This document shows positions 45,551 to 55,365 of a DNA stretch of 64,000 bases, one piece after another. The stretch comes from an uncultured Tenacibaculum sp. (GTDB lineage: Bacteria > Bacteroidota > Bacteroidia > Flavobacteriales > Flavobacteriaceae). A program made the position numbers and the translations under genes. Location: assembly GCA_947497895.1 (NCBI GenBank), contig CANMIL010000001.1, positions 620,001 to 684,000 on the forward strand. The letters are read 5' to 3'. The notes below the pieces were generated by a model. The model saw only the letters and a list, made by a program, of their open reading frames with translations. It ran no database searches and had not been told where the DNA came from. Each line of letters opens with the position of its first letter. The stretch's first letter is position 1.

Positions 45551-45819
45551 AAAAAAACCAGCTCTATTCTCTAGAACTGGTTCAATGATGTAAGTAGTAA
45601 GCCTCTTTTCTCCTTCTGTGAATTGTTTACATTGATATATTTTCTTTTAGAACTTTAAGTATTATATCAACGTAAAAATCCTTTTGATGAAGGGTCCTTA
45701 ACTTGCCCCACAAGACAGAATGGCTATTATTTTCTACACTAAGTCGCCTGGTTATTTAATTTTAGAATGTTTATCTATTAATTTTATTTTATAAACAAAT
45801 AGCATTCAATACCTTATGA
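45551..45819 (-). ncRNA. Candidate small RNA of about 270 nt
   Basis: On the minus strand a promoter-like TTG-N20-TACTTTTA (45825-45855) is followed by about 270 bases with no credible ORF, ending in a strong terminator (45556-45582 plus seven T's). The hisIE terminator (45931-45956) lies upstream, so this terminator serves an independent unit. Inside is a 14-bp stem (45626-45639 with 45663-45676; one G-U). A 6S-like or other regulatory RNA is possible, but I cannot match a family. Confidence 0.45.
45556..45582 (-). terminator. Terminator of the candidate small RNA
   Basis: A 10-bp stem with one mismatch (AACCAG..TCTA with TAGA..CTGGTT), 5-base loop, then seven T's on the minus strand. Confidence 0.8.
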
Positions 45820-45824
45820 CTCCA

Positions 45825-45855
45825 TAAAAGTAACGCTTTTATGTTTAAACATCAA
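45825..45855 (-). promoter_or_regulatory. Promoter of the candidate small RNA
   Basis: TTG (45853-45855), 20 bases, TACTTTTA (45825-45832) on the minus strand; it differs from TAnnTTTG only at the last base. Confidence 0.4.
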
Positions 45856-45930
45856 GAATTTTATGTAAACATTTTATTAACTTATTTTGTTATATAATCA
45901 AGTTATATCCATCATGAGTTACCCCATAAA

Positions 45931-45956
45931 AAAACAGTGCCCAAAAGCACTGTTTT
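45931..45956 (-). terminator. Terminator of the his operon (bidirectional)
   Basis: A 10-bp stem (45931-45940 with 45947-45956), CCAAAA loop, flanked by A/T runs on both sides, 27 bases past the hisIE stop. Confidence 0.85.
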
Positions 45957-45983
45957 TTTATAGAAACATTGAATTCTAATGTT

Positions 45984-46568
45984 TTAATTTCTATCTTTTA
46001 AAATCTTTTCTATTGAATCTAATGTCATTCCTTTTGCTTTTAACAACAATAAATAATGATATAATAGATCAGCCGCTTCATTCTTAAACAATTCGTCATT
46101 GTCATCTTTAGCTTCAATTACCAATTCCACTGCCTCCTCTCCAACTTTCTGGGCTACTTTATTAATACCTCTTTTGTAAAGTTTATTGGTGTATGACTCT
46201 TCGATATTATTATCGATTCTATCATGAATAATTTCTTCTAGTTTATACAAAAAACCTTTATTCACTTCTTCTCCAAAACAACTTGTGGTTCCTTTATGGC
46301 AAGTTGGCCCCTTAGGAGTAACTTGAACTAATAAAGTATCATTGTCGCAATCCAGTTGAATTTTTTTCACAAACAGAAAGTTACCTGAAGTTTCCCCTTT
46401 GGTCCATAAACGTTCTTTTGTTCTGCTGTAAAAAGTAACTACTCCTTCTTTCTGTGTTTTTTGAAATGCTTCCTCATTCATATAGCCAAGCATTAACACT
46501 TGTAATGTTGCCTGATCTTGAATAATTACAGGAACTAATCCATTTACTTTTAAAAAATCTATATTCAT
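45984..46568 (-). CDS. hisIE: Bifunctional phosphoribosyl-AMP cyclohydrolase / phosphoribosyl-ATP pyrophosphatase
   Basis: A 194-residue fusion catalysing steps 2 and 3 of histidine synthesis. The HisI part (about 1-105) has the metal-site region [23 protein letters not shown] and [12 protein letters not shown]. The HisE part (about 110-194) has [14 protein letters not shown] and [14 protein letters not shown]. It is the last gene of the his operon, overlapping hisF by 4 bases (ATGA). Confidence 0.96.
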   Translation of the reverse strand: MNIDFLKVNGLVPVIIQDQATLQVLMLGYMNEEAFQKTQKEGVVTFYSRTKERLWTKGETSGNFLFVKKIQLDCDNDTLLVQVTPKGPTCHKGTTSCFGEEVNKGFLYKLEEIIHDRIDNNIEESYTNKLYKRGINKVAQKVGEEAVELVIEAKDDNDELFKNEAADLLYHYLLLLKAKGMTLDSIEKILKDRN

Positions 46569-47317
46569 CGTATTGGAATATTTTTTTGTTTCAATTCTTT
46601 TTTTAAGGTTGGTATTGGTATTTCTCCGAAGTGAAATATACTGGCTGCCAAACCTGCACTTGCTTCAGTTTTTGTAAACACTTCATTAAAATGTTCTACC
46701 TTACCCGCTCCTCCTGAAGCTATCACTGGAATATTTACTGAACTACTGACTGCCTTTGTAACTTCAATATCAAAACCATCTTTGGTTCCATCACTATTCA
46801 TTGAAGTTAGCAATATTTCACCTGCACCTAAATCTTCTACCTCCTTCGCCCAGTTCAATGTTTCTAAATCTGTCTCAAACGTCCCGCCTTTTGTAAAAAC
46901 CTTCCAAACGCCATCGACATTTTTAGTATCTATTGCCACAACTACAAACTGACTTCCAAATCGTTCTTTTAAATCAACAATTAACTGAGGATTTTTAACT
47001 GCGGAAGAGTTTATACTAACCTTATCTGCTCCAGCTTTAATCAATGCTAAAGCATCATCAACAGAACTAATACCTCCTCCTACCGTAAATGGAATATTAA
47101 TTTCCTCTGCAATCTTCTCCACGAGATTCACTAAGGTTTTTCTATTTTCTATAGTTGCAGTAATATCTAAGAACACCAATTCATCAGCTCCCTGTATTAC
47201 GTACTGCTTGGCTAACTCGATAGGATCACCGGCATCACGAATCCCCACAAAGTTTACACCTTTTACGGTTCGTCCATTCTTAATATCTAAACAAGGAATA
47301 ATTCTCTTTTTTAGCAT
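46565..47317 (-). CDS. hisF: Imidazole glycerol phosphate synthase, cyclase subunit
   Basis: A 250-residue TIM barrel. Catalytic Asp residues sit in [14 protein letters not shown] (D11) and [12 protein letters not shown] (about D130). Phosphate-binding GG and SGG segments ([18 protein letters not shown]) are present. It forms IGP synthase with HisH. It overlaps hisA by 7 bases. Confidence 0.97.
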   Translation of the reverse strand: MLKKRIIPCLDIKNGRTVKGVNFVGIRDAGDPIELAKQYVIQGADELVFLDITATIENRKTLVNLVEKIAEEINIPFTVGGGISSVDDALALIKAGADKVSINSSAVKNPQLIVDLKERFGSQFVVVAIDTKNVDGVWKVFTKGGTFETDLETLNWAKEVEDLGAGEILLTSMNSDGTKDGFDIEVTKAVSSSVNIPVIASGGAGKVEHFNEVFTKTEASAGLAASIFHFGEIPIPTLKKELKQKNIPIR

Positions 47318-48024
47318 AATTGTTGTAGTTCTTTTAACGTTATTTTCCCTTCATAAATAGCCTTCCCTAAAATAGCACCACTGCACCCTATTTCTTTCAA
47401 TTCAAAAAGATCATCCATGTTTGAAACACCGCCACTAGCTATTAAATTGATTTTAGTTTCTTTGTTTATCTCCTTATACAAATCAACTGAAGCACCTTGT
47501 AACATTCCATCTTTGGCTACATCCGTACAAATACAGTTATTTACTCCTTTTGTTTCATATTCTTTGATAAAATCGACAACATCTAATTCAGATTTCTCCA
47601 ACCAACCGTGTGTTGCTATTTTTCTATCAATACAGTCTGCTCCTAAAATTATTTTCGCACTGCCATATGTCTTCATCCAGTTCATAAAAACATCAGGATT
47701 TTTAACGGCAATGCTTCCTCCCGTAATTTGACTTGCTCCACTTTCAAAAGCAATTCGCGCATCTTCCTGAGATTTTAAACCTCCGCCAAAATCTATAATT
47801 AACCTTGTCTTAGACGCGATTGCTTCCAATACTTTGTGATTTACTATATGACTAGATTTTGCTCCATCTAAATCTACTAAATGTAAATACTGAATTCCAT
47901 TATCTTCAAACTCCTTGGCTATTTCAACAGGGTTTTCGTTGTACACTTTTTTAGTACTATAATCTCCTTTGGTCAAGCGTACACACTTCCCTTCGATAAT
48001 ATCAATTGCTGGTATAATTCTCAT
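47311..48024 (-). CDS. hisA: ProFAR isomerase
   Basis: A 237-residue TIM barrel: catalytic [16 protein letters not shown] (D8), [32 protein letters not shown] (acid Asp) and [12 protein letters not shown]. It isomerises ProFAR to PRFAR. Its ATG shares one base with the hisH stop. Confidence 0.97.
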   Translation of the reverse strand: MRIIPAIDIIEGKCVRLTKGDYSTKKVYNENPVEIAKEFEDNGIQYLHLVDLDGAKSSHIVNHKVLEAIASKTRLIIDFGGGLKSQEDARIAFESGASQITGGSIAVKNPDVFMNWMKTYGSAKIILGADCIDRKIATHGWLEKSELDVVDFIKEYETKGVNNCICTDVAKDGMLQGASVDLYKEINKETKINLIASGGVSNMDDLFELKEIGCSGAILGKAIYEGKITLKELQQLC

Positions 48025-48608
48025 TACTTAATTTCTAAAAAGTTCTTTAATAGTTGTTCTCCTACATTTGCCGATTTTTCAGGATGAAATTGCATTGCAT
48101 AAAAGTTATCCTTTTTCATAATTGAGCTAAAAGATGTTATATAATCACTAGTAGCAATGGTATCTTCACTTACTTCTGCATAATATCCGTGGACGTAATA
48201 CACATCATTCTCCGTAGGTATCTCCTTAAATAAATCAGATTCCAAACTCGCCTTAAAATTATTCCACCCCATATGAGGCACTTTATCTTCAGGAGGGAAC
48301 CTCTTAGTAGAAGCATTAAAAACTCCTAAACATTTTGTATTTCCCTCTTCCGAATCTCTACATAACAATTGCAAACCAAGACAAATCCCCAATACAGGTT
48401 GTTTTAAAGAAAGTATTAAGGTATCTAGCTCCTTTTCTCTTAAATACGCCATTGCCGAACTTGCTTCACCAACACCAGGAAATATAACCTTGTCTGCCTT
48501 TAAGATCTCTTCGTGATTATCAGTAATAACGCTATCATACCCTAATCTTGAAACAGCATTCTGAACTGATCGTATGTTTCCTGCATTATATTTTATTATT
48601 GCTATCAT
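48024..48608 (-). CDS. hisH: Imidazole glycerol phosphate synthase, glutaminase subunit
   Basis: A 194-residue class I glutamine amidotransferase. Nucleophile Cys lies in [12 protein letters not shown] (about residue 76) and the His-Glu pair in MQFHPEKSA (about 175-177). The start segment [13 protein letters not shown] is typical of HisH. It supplies ammonia to HisF. Confidence 0.97.
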   Translation of the reverse strand: MIAIIKYNAGNIRSVQNAVSRLGYDSVITDNHEEILKADKVIFPGVGEASSAMAYLREKELDTLILSLKQPVLGICLGLQLLCRDSEEGNTKCLGVFNASTKRFPPEDKVPHMGWNNFKASLESDLFKEIPTENDVYYVHGYYAEVSEDTIATSDYITSFSSIMKKDNFYAMQFHPEKSANVGEQLLKNFLEIK

Positions 48609-48629
48609 TTTTTAGTCCGTTTTCATTTA

Positions 48630-49763
48630 TTATAACACACCTTTCGTTGATGGCAATATCATTTTATCAGCATCTCTTTTCACTGCTACTTTAATAGCTT
48701 TAGCAAAAGACTTAAATATTGCTTCTATTTTATGATGTTCGTTTGTTCCTTCTGCTTTAATATTTAAATTACATTTTGCTCCATCTGTGAAAGATTTAAA
48801 AAAATGATAAAACATTTCCGTAGGCATCTTACCAATCATTTCTCTTTTAAATTGAGCTTCCCAAACCAACCAATTTCTGCCGCCAAAATCAATAGCTACT
48901 TGCGCTAAACAATCATCCATTGGTAGGCAAAAACCATAACGTTCAATACCTAGTTTTCCTCCTAATGCTTTTGAAAAAACTTCCCCTAAAGCAATGGCCG
49001 TATCTTCAATAGTATGGTGCTCATCTACTTCTAAATCGCCAGTAACTTTAATATCCAAATCCATTTGTCCATGACGTGCTATTTGATCGAGCATGTGATC
49101 GAAGAATGCTATTCCCGTATCAATATTACTCTTTCCAGTACCGTCTAAATTTAACTGAATATTTATTTTAGTTTCGTTCGTATTTCTTGTTATTTCAGCA
49201 CTTCGATCTTCTAATTTCAAAAACTCATAAATCGCATTCCAATCATTACTTTCCAAGGCTATGAACTCATCCAATTCATTTCGCTTCACCGTAATTTCAT
49301 CTGAACCAAAATAAGTCTCATCATTAATATAAATGGCTTTCGCATTTAAATTTTTGGCTAATTCTACATCCGTCAATCGATCTCCAATAACAAATGAATT
49401 TGCCAAATCATACTCATCGGAAAAATATTGTGTTAACAACCCAGTATTAGGTTTTCTGGTTGGTTGGTTGTCTTTTGCAAAAGTTCTATCAATAATTTCA
49501 TCAGCGAATACAATACCTTCTTCTTTTAGAGTATTCATTACAAAATTTTGAACGGGCCAAAATGTATTTTCAGGATAAACTTCGGTACCCAATCCATCTT
49601 GATTAGTTACTAATACAAGCTCAAAATCTAACTCTTTTGCTATTCTACCTAACCCTTGAAACACCTTAGGGTAAAAAACTAATTTCTCAAACGAATCCAC
49701 CTGTTCATCAGCTGGTTCTTTAATTAATGTTCCATCTCTATCTATAAATAATACTTTTTTCAT
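48630..49763 (-). CDS. hisB: Bifunctional histidinol-phosphatase / imidazoleglycerol-phosphate dehydratase
   Basis: A 377-residue fusion. The N-terminal HAD phosphatase (about 1-165) has [12 protein letters not shown] (DxDGT) and the zinc-loop region. The C-terminal dehydratase (about 185-377) has [28 protein letters not shown] and [14 protein letters not shown], supplying metal-binding His. It catalyses steps 6 and 8. The zinc-loop CxH cysteines common in the E. coli HAD part are not evident. Confidence 0.96.
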   Translation of the reverse strand: MKKVLFIDRDGTLIKEPADEQVDSFEKLVFYPKVFQGLGRIAKELDFELVLVTNQDGLGTEVYPENTFWPVQNFVMNTLKEEGIVFADEIIDRTFAKDNQPTRKPNTGLLTQYFSDEYDLANSFVIGDRLTDVELAKNLNAKAIYINDETYFGSDEITVKRNELDEFIALESNDWNAIYEFLKLEDRSAEITRNTNETKINIQLNLDGTGKSNIDTGIAFFDHMLDQIARHGQMDLDIKVTGDLEVDEHHTIEDTAIALGEVFSKALGGKLGIERYGFCLPMDDCLAQVAIDFGGRNWLVWEAQFKREMIGKMPTEMFYHFFKSFTDGAKCNLNIKAEGTNEHHKIEAIFKSFAKAIKVAVKRDADKMILPSTKGVL

Positions 49764-49777
49764 CTTCCTAAGTTCTA

Positions 49778-50833
49778 TTAAGCTTTTGCTGTTGTTGTTT
49801 TACTAATTGTTTCCATAGCTTCAATTAATTGATCGTTTTCCTCTTTGCTACCTACAGTAATTCGTAAACAATTTCTAATCACTTTATTCCTGTTTCTAGT
49901 AATAATTTTTTGAGTTACTAAGGTTTGATAGATTTCATTAGCATCAGCCACTTCAATTAATATGAAGTTAGCTTGCGAAGGATATATTCTCCTAACTAAA
50001 TCCAACTCTTCAAACCGCTTGATCAGTTTTTCCTTCTCATTTAAAATGATATTCTTTTCTATTTCAAATTGTGCCTTGTTTTCTAATCTATCTAAAACCG
50101 CCTGTTGATTTAAGGTACTCACATTATAAGGAGGTTTTACTTTTTTAAACCAATTGATAATTTCAGAGTTCGAATATGCCGCCCCCACTCTCACACCTGC
50201 CAATCCCCAAGCTTTACTGAATGTTTGACAAACTATTAAGTTAGGATAATTGTTGATTTTAGAAGTATAAGATTCTTCCAAACTAAAATCGATGTATGCC
50301 TCATCAATTACCACAATACCTTTGAAGGTATTTAGAATGTATTCAACTGAAGTTTTATCAAAGTAATTCCCTGTTGGATTATTTGGAGAACAAATAAAAA
50401 TTAGCTTTAGATTTTCATCATTGATATACGCATTCAGGGCATTTATATCTATTTCAAAACTTTCATCCAATGGAACTTTGATTAGTTCAACATTATTTAT
50501 TGACGCAGATACATCATACATCCCATAAGTTGGAGAAAATGTTAGTGCTTTATCTATTCCCGGCTCACAAAATATTCGAAAAACTAAATCAATAACTTCA
50601 TCACTCCCATTACCAATAAAAACTTCATTCGTATTTACTTTTTTAATTTTTGAGAGTTTTTTCTTTATTTTCGATTGATTAGGATCAGGATATCTATTCA
50701 AATCTCCAAAAGGATTCTCGTTTGCATCTAGAAACACTTCTGCTTCGCCTTTAAACTCATCTCGAGCGGAAGAATACGCTTCTAACTTTAATATATTTGG
50801 TCTTATTAGTGAATTCAACTTAAACATTTTCAA
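49778..50833 (-). CDS. hisC: Histidinol-phosphate aminotransferase
   Basis: A 351-residue fold type I PLP enzyme. The PLP lysine sits in [16 protein letters not shown], with ANENPFG at the N-terminus, [10 protein letters not shown], and [11 protein letters not shown]. It overlaps hisD by up to 14 bases; an ATG at 50827 would shorten the overlap to 8. It lies 14 bases upstream of hisB. Confidence 0.96.
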   Translation of the reverse strand: MKMFKLNSLIRPNILKLEAYSSARDEFKGEAEVFLDANENPFGDLNRYPDPNQSKIKKKLSKIKKVNTNEVFIGNGSDEVIDLVFRIFCEPGIDKALTFSPTYGMYDVSASINNVELIKVPLDESFEIDINALNAYINDENLKLIFICSPNNPTGNYFDKTSVEYILNTFKGIVVIDEAYIDFSLEESYTSKINNYPNLIVCQTFSKAWGLAGVRVGAAYSNSEIINWFKKVKPPYNVSTLNQQAVLDRLENKAQFEIEKNIILNEKEKLIKRFEELDLVRRIYPSQANFILIEVADANEIYQTLVTQKIITRNRNKVIRNCLRITVGSKEENDQLIEAMETISKTTTAKA

Positions 50834-52121
50834 TATCTTTTAATCTTACAGTTATGGCATTTTTATGTGCTTCCAAACCTTCTGCACTTGCCATTAATTC
50901 AATCGCATTTCCTATATTTTTAATTCCTGTTTTCGTAACTTTTTGGAAAGTTATTTTCTTAACAAAACTATCTAAAGAAACTCCACTATAGTTTCTAGCA
51001 AAACCGTTTGTTGGTAAAGTATGATTTGTTCCACTAGCATAATCTCCTGCACTTTCACAACTATAGTTCCCTAAAAACACTGAGCCTGCATTGACAATTC
51101 CTTCTATGAATTTTTCAGAATTATCCGAAGCGATAATTAGGTGTTCAGGTGCATATTTATTACTAAAATCAAGACACTCATCATCACTTTCTAAAACCAA
51201 AACAAAACTATTTGCTATGGCTCTCTCTGCTATTTCCTTTCTTGGTAATTCGTTTAATTGCTTTTGAACTTCTTCTACCACCTCTTTCGCAACATTTTCG
51301 CTCACCGTAACCAACAGAGCTTGGCTATCAGGCCCATGTTCTGCTTGAGATAGTAAATCCGCTGCGACGTATTCAGGATTCGCTGTTTCGTCAGCAATAA
51401 CCAATACTTCACTTGGACCTGCTGGCATATCAATAGCCACTCCTTCTTGTTGAACCAACTCTTTTGCCTTAGTTACAAACTGATTCCCTGGTCCCAAAAT
51501 TTTATAGACATTTGGTATAGTTTCTGTTCCAAAAGCCATTGCTGCCACTGCTTGTGCCCCGCCAACCTTAAAAATTTTTGTAACACCAACTAAAGATGCT
51601 GTATATAAAATCACAGGATTGATTTTTCCTTCTTTATTCGGTGGAGTACAAAGTATAATCTCTTTACATCCTGCTAATTTTGCTGGTACTCCCAACATCA
51701 ATATTGTAGAAAATAAAGGAGCCGATCCTCCCGGGATATACAATCCTACTTTCTCTACTGGAACACTTTTTCTCCAGCAATTAACTCCTTCTGTTGTTTC
51801 AACTATTTTTTCTTCACCTATTTGCGAAGTATGAAACTTTAATATATTCGATTGCGCCAACTTAATTGCTTCTTTTAAAGAGGCGTCTACTAAGTTCTCG
51901 GCTTCACTTAATTCTTCACTCGATACCAACAGGTTATCAAGAACAACACCATCAAATTGTTTTGTATATTCTTTAATAGCTTTATCTCCTTCTAGTTTGA
52001 TTCTAGATAAAACATTTTGAACCTTTTCTGTTAAACCTTCATTATTTAGTAGTGCTCTTTTTGTTAATTTTTGAATAGAGCCTTTGTCCGGATTTGTTAT
52101 TATGTTCATTCGATTATCCAT
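50820..52121 (-). CDS. hisD: Histidinol dehydrogenase
   Basis: A 433-residue enzyme for the last two steps to histidine. The catalytic YAPEHLII (Glu-His), GPGNQFVTKAKELV, MPAGPSEVLVIAD and SAGDYASGTNHTLPT (Zn and substrate His) are all present. Length is normal. It starts one base after hisG ends. Confidence 0.97.
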   Translation of the reverse strand: MDNRMNIITNPDKGSIQKLTKRALLNNEGLTEKVQNVLSRIKLEGDKAIKEYTKQFDGVVLDNLLVSSEELSEAENLVDASLKEAIKLAQSNILKFHTSQIGEEKIVETTEGVNCWRKSVPVEKVGLYIPGGSAPLFSTILMLGVPAKLAGCKEIILCTPPNKEGKINPVILYTASLVGVTKIFKVGGAQAVAAMAFGTETIPNVYKILGPGNQFVTKAKELVQQEGVAIDMPAGPSEVLVIADETANPEYVAADLLSQAEHGPDSQALLVTVSENVAKEVVEEVQKQLNELPRKEIAERAIANSFVLVLESDDECLDFSNKYAPEHLIIASDNSEKFIEGIVNAGSVFLGNYSCESAGDYASGTNHTLPTNGFARNYSGVSLDSFVKKITFQKVTKTGIKNIGNAIELMASAEGLEAHKNAITVRLKDIENV

Positions 52122-52122
52122 A

Positions 52123-52980
52123 TTACATCACCATTTTTTCAATTGGACACACTAAAATACCTTCCGCTCCAGATTTTTTTAGTTCATCTATTATTTCCCA
52201 GAACTCATTCTTATTTAGTACTGAGTGAACTGAACTCCAACCTTCTTCAGCTAAAGGTAGCACTGTCGGGCTTCTCATACCTGGAAGGATATTGATAATT
52301 TCATCCAATTTATCATTGGGTGCATTCAATAAAACATATCTTGATTGTCGCCCTCTTAAAACGGATTGAATTCTAAATTGAAGTTTATCAAGTATTTCTT
52401 GTTTCGAACTATCAATCTGAGGAGAAACGGCAAGAACGGCTTCAGATTTTAAGATTACCTCTACCTCTTGTAAATTATTCTTGAATAATGTTGAACCACT
52501 TGAAACTATATCGCAAATACCATCAGCTAAACCTATATTAGGTGCTATTTCAACCGACCCATTAATAATATGTAACTGCGCATTAATACCGTTTTGAGTA
52601 AGGTAATCACTAACAGTTTTCGGGTACGAAGTAGCTATCTTCTTTCCTTGAAAATAATCTAATCCTTTATAAACTTCACCTTTTGGAATGGCTAAGGATA
52701 CCCTACATTTTGAAAAACCAAGCTTTTCAACAAACTCAATTCCGCCTCCCTTCTCTATTAATAAATTTTCACCAATAATGGCTATATCAACAACTCCATC
52801 CTTTAAATACTGAGGAATATCACCATTTCTTAAATAAAAAACTTCAAGTGGAAAATTACTTGATGAAGCTTTAAGCTGATCTTTTCCGTTATCAATTGAA
52901 ATACCACAATTTTTTAATATTTGAAGAGAATCTTGATTTAATCTTCCTGATTTTTGTATGGCTATTTTTAATTTACTCAT
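52123..52980 (-). CDS. hisG: ATP phosphoribosyltransferase, long form
   Basis: A 285-residue protein. The PRPP-binding segment is GICDIVSSGSTLFKNNL (about 154-170). The C-terminal about 75 residues (LPGMRSPTVLPLAEEGWSSVHSVL) form the ACT-like regulatory domain of long HisG, which gives histidine feedback inhibition. No HisZ is needed. It is the first structural gene, about 66 bases downstream of the attenuator. Confidence 0.97.
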   Translation of the reverse strand: MSKLKIAIQKSGRLNQDSLQILKNCGISIDNGKDQLKASSSNFPLEVFYLRNGDIPQYLKDGVVDIAIIGENLLIEKGGGIEFVEKLGFSKCRVSLAIPKGEVYKGLDYFQGKKIATSYPKTVSDYLTQNGINAQLHIINGSVEIAPNIGLADGICDIVSSGSTLFKNNLQEVEVILKSEAVLAVSPQIDSSKQEILDKLQFRIQSVLRGRQSRYVLLNAPNDKLDEIINILPGMRSPTVLPLAEEGWSSVHSVLNKNEFWEIIDELKKSGAEGILVCPIEKMVM

Positions 52981-53046
52981 TTTAGTTTCTTTTGTTTGAG
53001 TAAATCTTCTTGGAAAGTTTATTTCTTGGTACCGTTAGAAATAAAA

Positions 53047-53073
53047 AACCCGTTTGATCTACTCAAACGGGTT
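53047..53073 (-). terminator. His-operon attenuator terminator
   Basis: A perfect 11-bp stem (53047-53057 with 53063-53073), 5-base loop and six T's on the minus strand. It lies between the leader peptide and hisG, so it would end transcription early when histidine is plentiful. Confidence 0.85.
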
Positions 53074-53105
53074 AAAATATATTTTAATTTTTATTCAATA
53101 CATTT

Positions 53106-53162
53106 TCAGCTCGCCTGAGTGCAAGTATGAAAATGATGATGATGTAATTGAATAAAAGTCAT
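53106..53162 (-). CDS. hisL: His operon leader peptide
   Basis: An 18-codon ORF encoding MTFIQLHHHHFHTCTQAS, with four consecutive His codons (53133-53144) and a fifth two codons later. It is followed by the attenuator and hisG. Ribosome stalling at the His codons would control attenuation, as with enterobacterial HisL. In the RNA, 53147-53157 (codons 2-6) can pair with 53089-53099 (11 bp), and 53128-53135 with 53101-53108 (8 bp). The His codons therefore sit in a hairpin whose 5' arm a stalled ribosome would mask. Confidence 0.85.
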   Translation of the reverse strand: MTFIQLHHHHFHTCTQAS

Positions 53163-53181
53163 TTCTTTGTTTTGAACGATA

Positions 53182-53213
53182 CAAATATTTGAAAAAATAT
53201 TCTAACTCGCAAA
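53182..53213 (-). promoter_or_regulatory. His operon promoter
   Basis: On the minus strand TTTG (53210-53213), 20 bases, AATATTTG (53182-53189), one mismatch from TAnnTTTG, placed about 20 bases before the hisL start. Confidence 0.6.
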
Positions 53214-53276
53214 CTAATCTTTAAATATTTAACATCTAAACTGATTTGATAACCTTAATTTAAAATTTTAGCACGT

Positions 53277-53311
53277 CAAACATACTACAAGTACTGCAAA
53301 AAGCCACTACA
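53277..53311 (-). promoter_or_regulatory. Shared TGTAGTA box/promoter upstream of the his leader
   Basis: On the minus strand TGTAGTATGTTTGAC, whose TATGTTTG (53277-53284) fits the -7 consensus. Related heptamers TGCAGTA (53292-53298) and TGTAGTG (53305-53311) lie upstream. The same box precedes two regulator genes at 55093 and 58616. Confidence 0.5.
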
Positions 53312-53337
53312 CGTCAAAAAATCACGATAACCCGATA

Positions 53338-53453
53338 TACATTTGTCACCGATATAGTTTAAATAGACTTTCAATTGAGAGAGTCCCCCTTTTAAAGTTT
53401 ACCGTTGATTTTTATTACCAAGACAGATTTTTCTGCTCTTGGTAATTTTTTTT
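53338..53453 (+). ncRNA. Candidate short plus-strand RNA antisense to the regulator 3' end
   Basis: A -7-like TACATTTG (53338-53345) is followed about 110 bases later by a terminator with stem 53415-53423/53437-53445 and eight T's on the plus strand. No plus-strand gene lies upstream to need this terminator. A 7-bp hairpin and a CCCCC stretch lie between. No good -33 box is seen. Confidence 0.3.
53415..53453 (+). terminator. Terminator with T-run on the plus strand
   Basis: A 9-bp stem (TTACCAAGA with TCTTGGTAA) extended by an inner CAGA/TCTG, then eight T's. In the minus direction it follows the regulator stop codon and may work both ways. Confidence 0.6.
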
Positions 53454-55008
53454 AAAGTTCAGCCAAAAGATCATATAAACTTTCTTCCTTCTCTAATCCA
53501 AGTTTCTTTTTTATTCTATAACGGGTTGTTTCTACACTTCTTGGCGAAACATTGATTAATTGTGCTACTTCTTTACTCTTTAAGTTAGATACTATATAAG
53601 TACAGTGTTTTAAATCGTTTACCGATAAGTTTGGTGCTACTTCTTTTAATCTATTAAAAAATTCAGGCCTAATTTTTTCAAACTGAATTTTGAAATCCTC
53701 CCATAACTCGTCCTCGGAGATTAAAGCCTTTAATTTCTTTCTAACTGTCATTAAATACCCTGACGCACTCGGACTACTATCCATGTAGCTATCAATATCA
53801 TCACTAATCTTACCAATTGTGTCGTTATATGTTGAAATCTTCAATATTCGAGAGAATAATGACTGTTCATTAAGTTTCAATAAACTCTCAATCTCTCTCT
53901 GACGTTCTTCCAGAATCAAATTGTTATCTTTTAGATTAACAATAAGGTCATTTAATTCATTGTTTAACTCAACTATTTGTTGATTTTTCTTCCTATTCCT
54001 TTTAAAAAAGAATACCAATAAAAAAATCAACCCAAATAAAAGTACGATTGCCAAAAAACTGATAAACAATATCTTTCTTTGATCACCGATAACAACTTCT
54101 TTCTCCTTCCTTACCGCTTTTTCTAAAGACAATTCTCGTTCGTACGATTCATTAATAGATTTTTTATTCTCAGTATTTAATTGGCGCCAGTATAAAATTG
54201 ATTTGTTTAAATTATCAACCGCCGACTTATAATCTCCTTTAGATATATCTAAATCAGCATTTGCTCTATGAAACCAAGCATAGGTCAGCACCTTATTGTC
54301 AAAATTGCTATTATTTAAGTGTCCTTCTAATATCTCAATGTACTCTTGTGCTTTATCAAATTCTTTTAAATTAATATAATTCGATGCAATAAGATAGAAA
54401 ATGCGTTTATAGTAGATTAATAGCTCATCATCGTTTTCTTCTTTGATAAGCTCTAAACAAGTTTTCCCAGCATTAATCGACTCTCTGTATCTTTTTAAAT
54501 CTATTAGAGCTAACGTTAAATTATAATAGCTCTCAATTAATTTTCTTCTATTATTTACTTGTTTAAAAGCTTCTATCGCTTTTTCTAACAAAATTTTTGA
54601 TGTAACATAGTTCTGAGTGAGATAGCCATTTACAACCGCTTTATCGTTGTAAATTAACCCCTTTAATAAATAATCATTTGTTTTTGAGGCTATCTCAAAA
54701 GATTGGTCAAGTAATTTATCTGCTTCTTCGTATTGATGCAAAGACACAATATTATAGACACTTTCAAGATACAACGCCTTACTCTTAATTGTGTCGTGTA
54801 ACTTTAAATCGTGATTTTTTTTAAGGAATGATAGTATCTCTTCTATTTCTCCGGTGTCATCCGTTTCATAGAAGTTATTATACACTTCGCTTATTTTATT
54901 GGTTATGCTATGGTTGGTTAGTAAAAGATCATCTGATTGTCCGTTAATGTTTGTTTTCAAGAACAAAAACAGACCCATTGTAATTGTAAATATCCTATTC
55001 TGAATCAT
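53452..55008 (-). CDS. Membrane-anchored TPR / LuxR-type HTH regulator, A-type copy 1
   Basis: A 518-residue protein: signal peptide (about 1-23), TPR-like helices (about 75-290), one membrane helix (about 313-335), a coiled coil (about 340-378), a conserved linker with SLFSRILKISTYNDTI, and a GerE/LuxR-type HTH (about 461-506, SNLKSKEVAQLINVSPRSVE). The TPR part should be periplasmic and the HTH cytoplasmic, giving a one-component transmembrane regulator. It is one of four tandem paralogues, closest to the copy at 56976. The last about 130 residues are far better conserved among copies than the TPR part. Signal and targets are unknown. Confidence 0.85.
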   Translation of the reverse strand: MIQNRIFTITMGLFLFLKTNINGQSDDLLLTNHSITNKISEVYNNFYETDDTGEIEEILSFLKKNHDLKLHDTIKSKALYLESVYNIVSLHQYEEADKLLDQSFEIASKTNDYLLKGLIYNDKAVVNGYLTQNYVTSKILLEKAIEAFKQVNNRRKLIESYYNLTLALIDLKRYRESINAGKTCLELIKEENDDELLIYYKRIFYLIASNYINLKEFDKAQEYIEILEGHLNNSNFDNKVLTYAWFHRANADLDISKGDYKSAVDNLNKSILYWRQLNTENKKSINESYERELSLEKAVRKEKEVVIGDQRKILFISFLAIVLLFGLIFLLVFFFKRNRKKNQQIVELNNELNDLIVNLKDNNLILEERQREIESLLKLNEQSLFSRILKISTYNDTIGKISDDIDSYMDSSPSASGYLMTVRKKLKALISEDELWEDFKIQFEKIRPEFFNRLKEVAPNLSVNDLKHCTYIVSNLKSKEVAQLINVSPRSVETTRYRIKKKLGLEKEESLYDLLAEL

Positions 55009-55092
55009 GTCTTTCTAGAATCGTCGTAAAATATTATTAGATAGCTTTTTCATTAACATAATCTATGTTTTTAGGTGGAAAAATTTCCTTGA

Positions 55093-55126
55093 CAAATATA
55101 CTACAAATGTACTACACACCACTATA
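55093..55126 (-). promoter_or_regulatory. Shared TGTAGTA box/promoter of A-type copy 1
   Basis: On the minus strand TGTAGTA occurs at 55110-55116 and again 11 bases on at 55099-55105, with a degenerate copy TATAGTG at 55120-55126. The last intact copy runs into TATATTTG (55093-55100), a -7 consensus. No -33 TTTG is present, suggesting activator dependence. Confidence 0.55.
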
Positions 55127-55318
55127 CTCGAATGATTTACAATAATTTATCAAGTTTTATTTTTTTGAATTGAATCAAAAAAAAGTAAAAATCACAAACT
55201 AGAAAATCAAGACAAAAAGCAGAAAAAAGAAACAACTACCTAATTAACAAAAGGTTAAAAACAAGCTAACAACGGCTTTGTTTTTAAATTACATCATACT
55301 CTGGCAAATTTTATAGCA

Positions 55319-55339
55319 AAAATGGTGTTTAACCATTTT
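55319..55339 (-). terminator. Possible terminator after B-type copy 1
   Basis: An 8-bp stem (55319-55326 with 55332-55339), 5-base loop and A/T flanks on both sides, 27 bases past the stop. Confidence 0.45.
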
Positions 55340-55365
55340 TTTGTGATAATCACAAGTATTTAATT

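Larger units (their letters stand above)
55009..55365. other. Intergenic region with promoter and terminator
   Basis: About 360 AT-rich bases between regulators. It holds the TGTAGTA promoter region (55093-55126) and a hairpin (55319-55339); no ORF. Confidence 0.5.

Noticed and set aside
45802..45810. Short ORF of 17 codons inside the candidate small RNA
   Set aside because: It has no ribosome-binding site and a low-complexity Lys/Ile composition; not supported as a gene.
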